From Burkholderiales bacterium (lineage in GTDB: Bacteria > Pseudomonadota > Gammaproteobacteria > Burkholderiales > Burkholderiaceae_D), in NCBI GenBank assembly GCA_016177875.1, contig JACOUL010000023.1, positions 1 to 64,000 of the forward strand: a stretch of DNA of 64,000 bases, in the 5' to 3' direction. The position numbers and the translations under genes are program-made. How positions within the stretch are numbered: position 1 is the stretch's first letter; every line of letters starts with the position of its first letter. The notes beneath the pieces are model-generated. The model saw only the letters and a program-made list of their open reading frames with translations, searched no databases and was not told the DNA's origin. Positions 33,806 through 44,410 of the stretch are shown here, in pieces.

Positions 33806-35146
33806 TTAGATACCTGAGGGATAAGTCTCCGGCATTTCTTCATGCGACCAGTGGATCGAATGATCGAGCGGCTGAACCGCAGCCGTTCGGTCGACGTGAA
33901 TCACGGCGTCGAATTGGCGTGACATGTCGGCATGGAAGTAATGGCTGACGCGTTCGCTCTCCGGCAGGTAAATCACTCCGATGGCGCGCTCCAGCCGGCT
34001 TTCGCACAAGTAGCCCTGTACACGTTCTTTGCCCCGGACCGGCAGCAAGAATCTGTTTAAGTTCATCTCATGGAAGAGATGCTCAAAGCTATCGGGCCGC
34101 GACGGGCGCACCTGTTTCAGTTCGACCGGGCTGTCCCAATCCGAGGCGGCGGATACGGTTCCGGCATGGGTCGTGAAACCCACAAGGCGGGTCTCGTCGG
34201 CGCCGTAGCGTTCGCGCATCAATTGGCCGAGATTCAATTGGCCGTGTGCGCCCATTTCGGTGGCGCGTGCATCGCCGATGTGCGAGTTATGTGCCCAGAT
34301 GACGATCTTGGCATGGCTTCCCTTGTGACGCATCAAATGCTGGCGCAAGGCTTCCAGCGTTTCCGCCATGTGGATGTCGCGCACGTTCCACGACTCGTCG
34401 CGCCCTTTGAACATGGAGCGGTAATATTGCTCGGCGTTTTTCGCGACCCGCGCATTCTGCTGAGCGTAAAACAATTCATCCGATGCGGTTTCCACATCCC
34501 ATTCAAGATATTTCGCGCGTTCCGACATGAGATAGACCAGTTGTTCCACCACTTCGTCTTCACAATCTTGATTCATGCCGAATGTCGCGGCGTAACCATA
34601 GCGCTGGGGATTTTCCGCAAGATGACCGAAGCAGCCGTAACGCTTGCGGGCAATTTGCGCGGCTTTTGGATCGACTTTATCGAGATAGCGGATCACCGCA
34701 TCCATGGACTTGCGCAAGCTGTAAAGATCCAAACCGAAAAATCCCACTCGCCACTCGGGCCGGTGTATGCCGTGGTTGTGGCGACGCAGCCAATCGATCA
34801 GCGCGACAACTTCCGTATTGCGCCACATCCATTGCGGAAAGCGTTGAAAGCCGCCCAAAGCGTGATCGGCCGTATTGTCGGCGCTCGCATGCTGCACGTA
34901 GCGGCTCACGCGCAATGCGTCGGGCCAATCGGCTTCCACCGCGACGGCCTCGAAGCCCTTCTCTAAAATTAAACGGCGCGTGATTTCGGCACGCAGGGTG
35001 TAAAACTCGCGCGTGCCATGTGTCGCTTCACCCAGAAGAACGATAGGAGCATCGCCGATCAGTTGAAGCAAGGAAGTAAAGTGTTCATGAGGACCGAGTG
35101 CTTGCGCTTCTTTGCGCAGCGCATCGACGACGGAACGATCGGACAT
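33806..35146 (-). CDS. Erythromycin esterase-family protein
   Basis: ATG 35146 with GGAGG eight bases upstream gives 446 residues. The EreA/B-like fold signatures are LLGEATHGTREFYTLRAEIT (Glu and His of the metal-independent site), AVEADWPDALRVSRYVQH and WAHNSHIGDARATEMG. Family members outside true Ere enzymes (succinoglycan-type) hydrolyse unknown esters. Resistance to macrolides should not be assumed, because this is a chromosomal broad-family gene with no resistance context. It ends seven bases after the stop of the unknown secreted protein, in convergent orientation. Confidence 0.85.
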   Translation of the reverse strand: MSDRSVVDALRKEAQALGPHEHFTSLLQLIGDAPIVLLGEATHGTREFYTLRAEITRRLILEKGFEAVAVEADWPDALRVSRYVQHASADNTADHALGGFQRFPQWMWRNTEVVALIDWLRRHNHGIHRPEWRVGFFGLDLYSLRKSMDAVIRYLDKVDPKAAQIARKRYGCFGHLAENPQRYGYAATFGMNQDCEDEVVEQLVYLMSERAKYLEWDVETASDELFYAQQNARVAKNAEQYYRSMFKGRDESWNVRDIHMAETLEALRQHLMRHKGSHAKIVIWAHNSHIGDARATEMGAHGQLNLGQLMRERYGADETRLVGFTTHAGTVSAASDWDSPVELKQVRPSRPDSFEHLFHEMNLNRFLLPVRGKERVQGYLCESRLERAIGVIYLPESERVSHYFHADMSRQFDAVIHVDRTAAVQPLDHSIHWSHEEMPETYPSGI

Positions 35147-35299
35147 GATGTTCACCTCCGCGATCGTTGGCGACGATTTGTATCGTCAAATTACTTAGAT
35201 CGTCCGGGCTATACCTAGTTCGAAAACGCCCAACATATTCGTGGAAACCAAGGCGGTATTCTGGCGTCTTAATTACATTGAATAGCCAAGGAGGGCACT

Positions 35300-35527
35300 A
35301 TGGCGCATCGACATTCGCAAGACAAGCAGCCGGCGTATAAACCTGGGCATGCCGGCTACGTTTCGGAGTTCACCCAATTTATGGATAAATTCCTGGAGGA
35401 GCATCCGGAGGCGGCGAAAAGCCAGCGCATCGGCTGGGATATTTTTTGGGATCATCAGGTCGATCCCATCGAATTGGACCGGCTCGGCCGCGACACCGTG
35501 CCGGTCAAAGGCTACGATTATTTTTAG
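35300..35527 (+). CDS. DUF3460 family protein
   Basis: The protein has 75 residues with AAGGAGG before the ATG. Sequence around GYVSEFTQFMDKFLEEHPEA and IGWDIFWDHQ matches the small DUF3460 family found almost only in Burkholderiales, of unknown function. It is charged and cytoplasmic. The gene stands alone between the divergent esterase and the convergent ppnP, and supports the taxonomic assignment. Confidence 0.85.
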   Translation: MAHRHSQDKQPAYKPGHAGYVSEFTQFMDKFLEEHPEAAKSQRIGWDIFWDHQVDPIELDRLGRDTVPVKGYDYF

Positions 35528-35548
35528 TCGCCCGCTTAGTTGCCTCAA

Positions 35549-35863
35549 TCAACCGAAGTGGCAAACGTAATCGAGCGTCTCCAGCGTTTCGATATCGAAG
35601 CTGGAATTGCCCGGCACTTCGAAGCGCTGGCCGGCTTCATACGTCTTCCAGTCGCCGCCGGCTGCCAACAGCACGCGGCATTTGCCGCCGTTGACTTCCA
35701 TGATTTCCGGTGCGCCGGTATTGAAGGTCAGCTTGGATGGGAAAATCACGCCGATGGTTTTTTTCGCGCCGTCCGGGAAGACGACCGTGTGCGAAACGCA
35801 TTTGCCATCGAAATAAATGTTGGATTTTTTAATGACGGAAACGTGGTCGAATTGGGTGCTCAT
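35549..35863 (-). CDS. ppnP: Pyrimidine/purine nucleoside phosphorylase
   Basis: The protein has 104 residues, the full length of PpnP (formerly DUF1255/YaiE), a cupin-like beta-barrel. Features include [40 protein letters not shown] and the terminal DYVCHFG, all family-typical. The enzyme phosphorolyses several nucleosides to base plus ribose 1-phosphate. It is located 38 bases after argG on the same strand, so it could be the third gene of the argF-argG transcript. Confidence 0.92.
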   Translation of the reverse strand: MSTQFDHVSVIKKSNIYFDGKCVSHTVVFPDGAKKTIGVIFPSKLTFNTGAPEIMEVNGGKCRVLLAAGGDWKTYEAGQRFEVPGNSSFDIETLETLDYVCHFG

Positions 35864-35901
35864 GATTTGTATTTGAGTATGTGAATTTGAAAAGGTTTGG
35901 A

Positions 35902-38203
<2,302 letters not shown>

Positions 38204-38207
38204 GATA

Positions 38208-38239
38208 AATAAAAACGGCGGCCAGTGGCGCCTGCCGCC
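38208..38239 (-). terminator. Terminator-like hairpin in the argF leader (candidate attenuator)
   Basis: Read on the minus strand, CGGCGGC and GCCGCCG (a 7-bp GC-only stem, 38215-38239, loop of 11) are followed at once by GTTTTTATTTAT, the layout of an intrinsic terminator. It lies four bases before the argF GTG. The upstream gene on the other side is divergent, so there is no earlier minus-strand gene to terminate. The element can only act on argF's own leader or on antisense transcripts. Confidence 0.6.
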
Positions 38240-38368
38240 GAAAGTTTTGTAACTTGTTCAATTATAAGGGAATTTCACCGAAAATATAAGCTGACGGAAG
38301 CGTGAAAGCTGGCTAGAATCTGGACGAATACCACCAACAATAATCGACAAGGTAGAAAGGCTGGCACC

Positions 38369-39811
38369 ATGGGTGACGAAAATCAGTCTATCGTAGACAA
38401 GCTGTTGCAGCGCATGGACAGCGGCCCCGGATTTGCCGGTTTGGGAGCTTCGGTACAAACCATCAGTAAGCTGAGCGATGAAGACGACGGCGGCACACGT
38501 GAAATGACCGCGACCATCCTGCAGGATGCCGCTCTCACCAGCAAGCTGTTGCGTTTAGCCAATTCCAGCGCACGTGCCGGGCGTAACGTATCCACCATCG
38601 ATCAAGCGATCATCATTCTCGGTATCAATACGGTGAAGTCGGTCGCACTGTCCTTGGCATTGCTCGACACCTTATCCAATAAACCCCAGTCCAAACAATT
38701 GCATGCAGAGATCGTGGCCGCCTATTTTTGCGGCACGCTTGCACATGAAATCACCCGCTGTAATGCGCCGCGCTATAACGCGCAAGAAGCGCAAGTCTGC
38801 GGACTGATGCAAAACCTTGGGCGCATGATGGCCATCTACTATCTGTATGAAGACTTGGAGCGTTGCCATGCGCAGCAGGTCGAAAAAAATATCGACGAAG
38901 ATGAAGCCGTTGTGCAGATTTTCGGTATCGGCTTCGACGGCGTAGGCGTGGGGATTGCCGAGCATTGGAATTTGCCTGATGTGATTCAGCAAAGCTTGGC
39001 AACGCAAGTCGGCAAAGCGCAGCCGCGTGCCGCCGCTAATGCGATGGGATGGCATCAGTTGTGTTCATTATTTGCGCGCCGGATAACGGATGCCTTATTC
39101 CGCCAGCCGGAATCGAGCGAAAAAATGTCGATCAATCAAATCATCACCTTCTTCAAGCCGGCACTGCTGCTGAAAGAAGACGAGGTGCGCGAATGGATCG
39201 ATAAGGCGCTCGAAAATACCGGCGAACTATTATCCGGGATCGCTTTTCCATGCGACGTCGAACAAGCGCGCACGCTGTTGCGTAAAAGTTCGGAGCGCGT
39301 CACGAGCATGCTGTCGGCGCAGGATAGCTTGGTGCGTAGCAGTCCGGATGCAGACGGCAAAATGCCGCTTGAAATTATTCAGCAAGCTTTGCGCCAGCTG
39401 CATGACGAATTCGATTTCAGCCGCACCTTGCTGTGTCTGCCGAACGGCACGACGTCGCTGGTGGCAGTCGCCGGCGTCGGCAATAACGCGAGTCAAATCG
39501 TCACTAAGTTTCGCTGCCAGGGCAATAAGCCGGATATCTTTCGGCTGATCATGAATAAGAAGGTCGATTTGTACGTGGCTGATGTGAACTCGCCGTCCTA
39601 TGCCCAATATATTCCGGATTGGTATGGCGAAGTAATTGGGGCACGTTCCTTTTTACTCATGTCGCTGGTCCAAGACGGACAGTTCCTCGGAATGTTGTAC
39701 GGCGACTTCCCGGATACGCGCGCCGATACGCCGACCCATCTAGCGCGAGTCCAGGTGCGCGATTTGCGCAATCAACTCATTCGTACGCTGCACGCCAACG
39801 CGCGGCGTTAA
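38369..39811 (+). CDS. HDOD-domain signalling protein with C-terminal GAF-like region
   Basis: The protein has 480 residues. The HDOD domain (about 10-220) begins LLQRMDSGPGFAGLGASVQT and has ILQDAALTSKLLRLANSS and CGLMQNLGRMMAIYYLYED, a non-catalytic HD relative. The C-terminal part (about 325-475) resembles a GAF domain: ALRQLHDEFDFSRTLLCLPN to YGEVIGARSFLLMSLVQDGQ. HDOD proteins act in c-di-GMP and motility signalling and stress responses without known catalysis. The gene is divergent from argF, with AAAGG before ATG. No partner is adjacent. Confidence 0.87.
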   Translation: MGDENQSIVDKLLQRMDSGPGFAGLGASVQTISKLSDEDDGGTREMTATILQDAALTSKLLRLANSSARAGRNVSTIDQAIIILGINTVKSVALSLALLDTLSNKPQSKQLHAEIVAAYFCGTLAHEITRCNAPRYNAQEAQVCGLMQNLGRMMAIYYLYEDLERCHAQQVEKNIDEDEAVVQIFGIGFDGVGVGIAEHWNLPDVIQQSLATQVGKAQPRAAANAMGWHQLCSLFARRITDALFRQPESSEKMSINQIITFFKPALLLKEDEVREWIDKALENTGELLSGIAFPCDVEQARTLLRKSSERVTSMLSAQDSLVRSSPDADGKMPLEIIQQALRQLHDEFDFSRTLLCLPNGTTSLVAVAGVGNNASQIVTKFRCQGNKPDIFRLIMNKKVDLYVADVNSPSYAQYIPDWYGEVIGARSFLLMSLVQDGQFLGMLYGDFPDTRADTPTHLARVQVRDLRNQLIRTLHANARR

Positions 39812-39850
39812 ATCCTTCCTGCTTTTTTTCTTTGTCGAACAGTTTGCAAA

Positions 39851-39897
39851 ATGTCTGCAATTTCAGTCTTGACAGAAATTGCAGACATATCTATGCT
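39851..39897 (+). promoter_or_regulatory. Palindromic operator and promoter of the GbsR-type regulator gene
   Basis: A perfect 14-bp inverted repeat, ATGTCTGCAATTTC (39851-39864) and GAAATTGCAGACAT (39875-39888), surrounds a 10-base spacer that contains the -35 TTGACA (39869-39874). After 17 bases comes TATGCT (39892-39897) as -10. Binding would cover the -35, so autorepression is likely. The predicted transcription start is about at the ATG 39905, suggesting a leaderless message. Confidence 0.75.
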
Positions 39898-39904
39898 GAA
39901 AGCC

Positions 39905-40456
39905 ATGGACCTCACACCGATTTCACAGAAATTCATCCTCCACTGGGGAGAAATGGGTACCCGCTGGGGCGTGAATCGCACCGTCAGTCAAATTCACGCG
40001 CTGCTGTATATTGTCGGCCGCCCGATGCATGCCGAAGAAATTGCGGAAACGCTGGGAGTGGCTCGATCGAATGTATCGACCAGTATCAAGGAACTGCAAA
40101 GCTGGAAATTGGTAAAAATGGCGCATATTCTCGGCGACCGGCGCGATCATTTCGAAACTTCGCTCGATGTATGGGAATTGTTCCGCACGGTAGTACGAGA
40201 GCGTAAAGAGCGGGAGTTCGATCCGACTATCGCCACCTTGCGCGAATGTCTCGCCAGCCCGGATTTGGCGAAGGAAGACAAGGCGGCGCAAAAGCGGATT
40301 GCCGAGACGCTCGCCTTGATGGAAACCTTGACTACGTGGGCCGATGAAATGCTGCGCTTGGAGCCGGCTACCTTGATGAAGCTATTAAAGATGGGCGCGT
40401 CGGTGCAGAAGTTTGTGCGGAGCGATGGTAGGGGCACCGGCAAAATCGGGAAGTAG
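39905..40456 (+). CDS. GbsR/MarR-family transcriptional regulator
   Basis: I choose ATG 39905 (183 residues, MDLTPISQKFILHWGEMGTR), the family N-terminus. The longer frame to 39851 would run through the palindrome and promoter. The winged HTH reads RPMHAEEIAETLGVARSNVS and STSIKELQSWKLVKMAH, followed by a helical C-terminal half with ATLRECLASPD. GbsR-type proteins control choline/betaine and other membrane-associated functions. A perfect palindrome covers its own promoter, and a near-copy precedes the downstream operon. Therefore I infer that it regulates both itself and that operon. Confidence 0.88.
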   Translation: MDLTPISQKFILHWGEMGTRWGVNRTVSQIHALLYIVGRPMHAEEIAETLGVARSNVSTSIKELQSWKLVKMAHILGDRRDHFETSLDVWELFRTVVRERKEREFDPTIATLRECLASPDLAKEDKAAQKRIAETLALMETLTTWADEMLRLEPATLMKLLKMGASVQKFVRSDGRGTGKIGK

Positions 40457-40478
40457 GGTCAAAATTTTTTGCCTCATT

Positions 40479-40514
40479 ATTTCTGTATTGACTGAAATTA
40501 CGGAAAATTAAGAT
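40479..40514 (+). promoter_or_regulatory. Second copy of the regulator operator, with promoter of the oxidoreductase operon
   Basis: ATTTCTGTATTGACTGAAAT (40479-40498) plus TACGGA matches the core of the first operator (39860-39888) at about 21 of 29 positions, including TTGAC at the same place. Here TTGACT (40488-40493) is a -35 and TAAGAT (40509-40514) a candidate -10 with short 15-bp spacing. The arms are imperfect, so affinity may be lower. Confidence 0.6.
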
Positions 40515-40534
40515 TAACTCCAGGAGAAATCGCC

Positions 40535-40603
40535 ATGAGCATCTATCCCTTGACCTTGCTGTATGAGGAACAAGCCTGCAAGGCCGGCAAGTGCGACATC
40601 TGA
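40535..40603 (+). pseudogene. 22-codon remnant resembling the start of a DCC (DUF393) thiol oxidoreductase
   Basis: The ATG at 40535 follows CAGGAG with eight bases between and reads MSIYPLTLLYEEQACKAGKC before a stop after two more codons. MSIYPLTLLY then Cys-x3-Lys-Cys looks like the N-terminus of the DCC/DUF393 thiol-disulfide family (usual YPLTLLYDxxCPxC). The rest of such a gene is missing, so this is either a decayed first operon gene or a short translated leader peptide ahead of the next gene, whose own ribosome-binding site lies just after it. Confidence 0.45.
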
Positions 40604-40625
40604 ATTTTTAGGCGAGGAGCAAATC

Positions 40626-41885
40626 GTGAAAGTGCTTGTGTGCGGCGCCGGTGGGTTTATCGGTCGGCATGTGTGCTCAGCCCTGGAAGAGTGCGGTCAT
40701 ACCGTCGTGCGAGGCATGCGCAAGGCTATTGCCGCCAATGAACTGGCGATCGATTTCATGTCCGACCTCCACGCGGAAAACTGGCTGCCGCGTTTGCGCG
40801 GGATCGATGCCGTGATCAATGCGGTCGGCATTCTGGACGATGGCCGGCATGCCTCGTTTTCCGCGATTCATCGCGATGCGCCGATGGCGCTCTTCGACGC
40901 CTGCGAGCGTGTCGGCGTCAAGCGTGTGATTCAAATCTCTGCGCTCGGCGGCAATGCTGCCGGGGACCTGACGCCGTATATGAAGACCAAGCGCGAAGCC
41001 GATGCGCATCTGATGGCTTCAAGTTTGAATTGGTCGATCTTGCGTCCTTCGCTGGTGGTCGGACTGGATGGCGCGAGTAGCAGATTTTTTCGCATGCTGG
41101 CGAGCCTGCCGCTCATCGGTTTACCCGGCAAGGGGGATCAAAGCTTGCAGCCGGTGCACATAGATGATCTGTGTGCGGCAGTGGTGAGTTTGCTGAAGCC
41201 GAACGCACTCTCCAGACAGATAATCGATGTGGTCGGCCCGCAGGAAATGACTTATCGCGAGATGCTGTCGGCTTATCGGGAAGCCATGTGCTTACGCGCA
41301 CCGATCTGGGTGCCGATACCCATGAGCGTGATGCGCGTGTGTGCGCGTTTGGCGGCGAGTTTGCGGCTCGGCGTGTTGAGCCCGGACACCTTGCGCATGC
41401 TGGAAGAGCATAACGTGGCGGATTCGACGACGCTTGCGAATCTGCTTGGCCGCCCGCCCAAAGGAGTGTCGTCATGGTTTGCCGGCGTTGTGCCCGAGAT
41501 GCTGCGCGCGCAAGCCATCATGGCCTGGACGCTGCCCCTGCTGCGCATCGCACTGGCGATCGTATGGATAACGACTGCAATGATGTCGCTCGGCGTCTAT
41601 CCGGTCGATCAAAGCTTGGACCTCTTGCAAGCGGTCGGCTTGCGTGGCGAGTCCGCCATGGCGGCTTTGTTGGGAGCAGGCGTTCTCGACGCCGCCCTGG
41701 GCCTTGCCACATTAGCCTTCCCGGGCAGAATGTTATGGCGCTTTCAATTCGGCCTGATCGTTTTTTATACCCTGGTGATTACGCTATTCCTGCCGCAGTA
41801 TTGGCTGCATCCTTTCGGCCCGCTTCTAAAAAATATTCCGATTCTCGCCGCGTTGGCGGTATTGGATAGCGTCGAATCGAATTAA
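40626..41885 (+). CDS. NAD(P)-binding SDR (NmrA-like) fused to a DoxX-like membrane domain
   Basis: GTG 40626, with GAGGAG upstream, gives 419 residues. The N-terminal Rossmann domain has VCGAGGFIGRHVCSAL and AVGILDD, then DLTPYMKTKREADAHLMAS, with no clear YxxxK catalytic pair. This is like the atypical SDRs that sense or bind NAD(P)H. The C-terminus (about 305-419) has four hydrophobic helices (LPLLRIALAIVWITTAMMSL to NIPILAALAVLDS) of DoxX/DUF4281 type. It is the first large gene of an operon with a DUF2269 protein, a small membrane protein and another SDR. It is controlled, by inference, by the GbsR-type regulator through the operator at 40479-40507. Confidence 0.8.
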   Translation: MKVLVCGAGGFIGRHVCSALEECGHTVVRGMRKAIAANELAIDFMSDLHAENWLPRLRGIDAVINAVGILDDGRHASFSAIHRDAPMALFDACERVGVKRVIQISALGGNAAGDLTPYMKTKREADAHLMASSLNWSILRPSLVVGLDGASSRFFRMLASLPLIGLPGKGDQSLQPVHIDDLCAAVVSLLKPNALSRQIIDVVGPQEMTYREMLSAYREAMCLRAPIWVPIPMSVMRVCARLAASLRLGVLSPDTLRMLEEHNVADSTTLANLLGRPPKGVSSWFAGVVPEMLRAQAIMAWTLPLLRIALAIVWITTAMMSLGVYPVDQSLDLLQAVGLRGESAMAALLGAGVLDAALGLATLAFPGRMLWRFQFGLIVFYTLVITLFLPQYWLHPFGPLLKNIPILAALAVLDSVESN

Positions 41886-41896
41886 TCGAGTGCATC

Positions 41897-42364
41897 ATGT
41901 CCACCTATCTCATTCTCAAAACCTTGCATATCCTTTCTTCCGTCGTGCTGGTAGGCGTCGGCTTCGGCACGGCGTTTTACCTGTTCTGCGCCAATCGCAG
42001 CAAGAGCCTGGAGGCGCAGGCGGTGGTGGCGCGTACCGTCGTTTTGGCGGACTGGATATTCACCACGCCCGCCGTGATCCTGCAGCCGGTTACCGGCATC
42101 GCGCTGCTCAAAATGGCGGGCTGGCCCATGACCACTCCCTGGATCATGTGGTCGCTCGTGCTGTATGCGATCACAGGAGCGTGCTGGCTGCCGGTGGTGT
42201 GGCTGCAGATTCAAATGAAGCAGATGGCGAATGCCGCACTGGCGAACAACACCGCGCTGCCGGTGCTCTACTGGCGCTATGCGCGCTGGTGGGAAAGCCT
42301 GGGTTATCCGGCATTTGCCGCGATGGTCGTCGTCTACTTCTTGATGGTATCCAAGCCTGCATAA
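41897..42364 (+). CDS. DUF2269 family membrane protein
   Basis: The protein has 155 residues with four hydrophobic segments: YLILKTLHILSSVVLVGVGF, a middle TRALADWIFTTPAVILQPVT-like helix, WSLVLYAITGACWLPVVW and the end PAFAAMVVVYFLMVS. The arrangement matches the DUF2269 integral membrane family, with conserved His in the first helix and Trp/Pro in others, possibly a heme- or quinone-binding role. It starts 12 bases after the fused SDR gene, implying one transcript. Confidence 0.85.
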   Translation: MSTYLILKTLHILSSVVLVGVGFGTAFYLFCANRSKSLEAQAVVARTVVLADWIFTTPAVILQPVTGIALLKMAGWPMTTPWIMWSLVLYAITGACWLPVVWLQIQMKQMANAALANNTALPVLYWRYARWWESLGYPAFAAMVVVYFLMVSKPA

Positions 42365-42383
42365 ATCGATAAGGGAGAACAGC

Positions 42384-42815
42384 ATGCGCAAATTTCTGAT
42401 CAGATGGATGTATGCCACCGCCATCGTGCATTTGCTGGTGGGCGCGCTTCTGCCGTGGATAGGCAATCTCGACATATTCAATGCATATCACCAGGGGATA
42501 GAAACGGCATTCTGGGGCGGCCCCGCGCCTGCGGCCGCGCGCGCTCAGCAGGTATGGTGGATTTCATTGTTCGGCCCGACGGTGCAGGGCTTGTCGATCT
42601 GGATGATCGCGCTGATCCATATCGCCGACCGCTATCGCAGCGCCTGGGTGTGGGCGGTGCTGGTATTGGGCATCGTGGTGTGGGCGCCGCAGGATATGCT
42701 GATTTCCCTGCGCATGAATTGCTGGACGCATGTGTGGGTCGATAGCTTCGCCGTCGCGGTGATGGTGCCGCCGCTGGTTTGGCTTTGGCGGCACGATAGG
42801 ATGCAGGGGACATGA
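42384..42815 (+). CDS. Small four-helix membrane protein of unknown function
   Basis: The protein has 143 residues, GGGAG before the ATG, starting MRKFLIRWMYATAIVHLLVG. Four hydrophobic segments carry several Trp and His (AIVHLLVG, ALIHIADR, CWTHVWVD), a pattern of buried-cofactor membrane proteins, although no cofactor motif is known to me. Its stop overlaps the next gene by four bases (ATGA), typical of translational coupling. Family not recognised. Confidence 0.75.
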   Translation: MRKFLIRWMYATAIVHLLVGALLPWIGNLDIFNAYHQGIETAFWGGPAPAAARAQQVWWISLFGPTVQGLSIWMIALIHIADRYRSAWVWAVLVLGIVVWAPQDMLISLRMNCWTHVWVDSFAVAVMVPPLVWLWRHDRMQGT

Positions 42816-44287
42816 TGGATACGCACCTGCTGGCTCTTCAATTGATGGCCGCCCAAGGTTGCCTGGGCGCTTTCGACACGCTGTATCACCACGAATTGCG
42901 CGAAGCGCTGCCGCAACGCGATACGGCCAGGCGCGAGCTGGGCATTCATGCCGCGCGTGCCCTGATCTACAGCGGCTTGTTCATCGGCCTGTCGGAGTGG
43001 GCCTGGCATGGCGTCTGGGCATGGGTGCTGCTCGCCTTGTTCGTCGTGGAAATCGTGTTGACGCTGTGGGACTTCGTCGTCGAAGACAAAACGCGCTTGC
43101 TGCCGGCAAGCGAACGCGTGACGCATACCATCCTGGCCATCAACGGTGGTGCCTTCATCATGCTGCTCGTCTTGAATCTGCCGGCGTGGCTGGCGCAACC
43201 TGCGGCTTTACATTTGCAGACACATGGATGGCTGAGCGTCTTCTTGCTCTTGTGCGGCATAGGCGTCGGCATTTCCGGCCTGCGCGATGCATTGGCAGTG
43301 CGCGACATCGGACGCCACCAGGCCGCGGAGGAAGAACTGCCTGCCGTGCATTTCGGACATGTGCCCGAGCGCGTGCTGGTTAGCGGCGCCACCGGATTCA
43401 TCGGCCAGCAGCTGGTGCAGGCGCTTTTGCGCGACGGGCATGAAGTGACCGTGCTGACGCGCGCGCCCAGGCGCGCCGCCTGGCTATTCGACGGCAAGGT
43501 GGTGTGCGTAGCCGATATGGCCGAACTGCCTGCCGAGCGGCGCATAGACGTGATCGTCAACCTGGCCGGCGAACGCATCCTGGGATGGCGCTGGACGGCG
43601 GCGCGCCGACAGAAGCTGCGCGACAGCCGCATCGCGCTGACCCAATCCATCGTGGCATGGATCGCTAGGGCACAAATCAAGCCACGCTTGATGCTGTCCG
43701 CTTCCGCGATCGGCTATTACGGTATTCAGCAGCGAGGCGATGTGTCCCAGCTGGCTGAGGATGAAGGCGCGCAGAAAATTTTCATGTCCGACTTATGCCG
43801 CGAGTGGGAAGCTGCTGCGCAACAGGCGAGCGACTATGGTATGCAAGTTATGTGCATGCGGCTGGGTCTGGTGTTCGGACGCCAGGGCGCCTTGCCGCTG
43901 ATGCTCTTGCCAATACGCCTGGGCCTGGGCGGCCCCATGGGCACAGGCAGCCAGTGGATGTCCTGGATACATGTGCGCGACGTGTTGGGCGCCATCGCGC
44001 ACTTGTGGAATTTGAGCAGGGAAGGCGGCGCTGAAAAGCCGCTAAATCGCGTATTCAATTTCACCGCGCCTGAACAAGTGTCGCAGCGTCAGTTCAGTAA
44101 AATTGCCGCGCGCGTCTTGAAGCGTCCGTGCTTCATGCCCACGCCGGGATGGCCGGTGCGATTGCTGCTCGGCGAGCAGGCAGATCTGCTGCTGGAAGGG
44201 CAGCGCGTAGTGCCGCGCCAATTGCAGGCGAGCGGATTTGTTTTTTATTACCCGGATGTGAAAAGCGCGCTCAGCTGTCTCGTTTGA
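42812..44287 (+). CDS. TIGR01777-family SDR epimerase with N-terminal four-helix membrane domain
   Basis: The protein has 491 residues. The N-terminal 160 residues hold about four TM segments (SGLFIGLSEWAWHGVWAWVL, NGGAFIMLLVLNLPAWL and others). The remainder is an SDR: VLVSGATGFIGQQLVQALLR, IVNLAGERILGWRWTAARRQ, SASAIGYYGIQQ and CLREWE-like DLCREWEAAAQQ, all typical of TIGR01777 (YfcH-like). Together with the first operon gene, both end members are NAD(P)-binding domains tethered to the membrane. That suggests a membrane redox or lipid-modifying system, but substrates are unknown. Confidence 0.85.
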   Translation: MMDTHLLALQLMAAQGCLGAFDTLYHHELREALPQRDTARRELGIHAARALIYSGLFIGLSEWAWHGVWAWVLLALFVVEIVLTLWDFVVEDKTRLLPASERVTHTILAINGGAFIMLLVLNLPAWLAQPAALHLQTHGWLSVFLLLCGIGVGISGLRDALAVRDIGRHQAAEEELPAVHFGHVPERVLVSGATGFIGQQLVQALLRDGHEVTVLTRAPRRAAWLFDGKVVCVADMAELPAERRIDVIVNLAGERILGWRWTAARRQKLRDSRIALTQSIVAWIARAQIKPRLMLSASAIGYYGIQQRGDVSQLAEDEGAQKIFMSDLCREWEAAAQQASDYGMQVMCMRLGLVFGRQGALPLMLLPIRLGLGGPMGTGSQWMSWIHVRDVLGAIAHLWNLSREGGAEKPLNRVFNFTAPEQVSQRQFSKIAARVLKRPCFMPTPGWPVRLLLGEQADLLLEGQRVVPRQLQASGFVFYYPDVKSALSCLV

Positions 44288-44410
44288 CGGTATGCTCGAG
44301 TTGTCGATTGATCTGGTAATTGGCCAAATGCTAAATGGTCGCTCTGGTATCGACCATACGTTCGTGCTGGAGGATGAACGGCATCATCGCATCCAGCCTG
44401 ACTCGTCATC

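Noticed and set aside
34070-34966. Plus-strand open frame of 298 codons opposite the erythromycin-esterase-like gene
   Set aside because: Antisense shadow; no domain or ribosome-binding site.
33806-35146. Macrolide resistance determinant
   Set aside because: The gene is only a broad member of the erythromycin-esterase family in chromosomal context with no mobile element.
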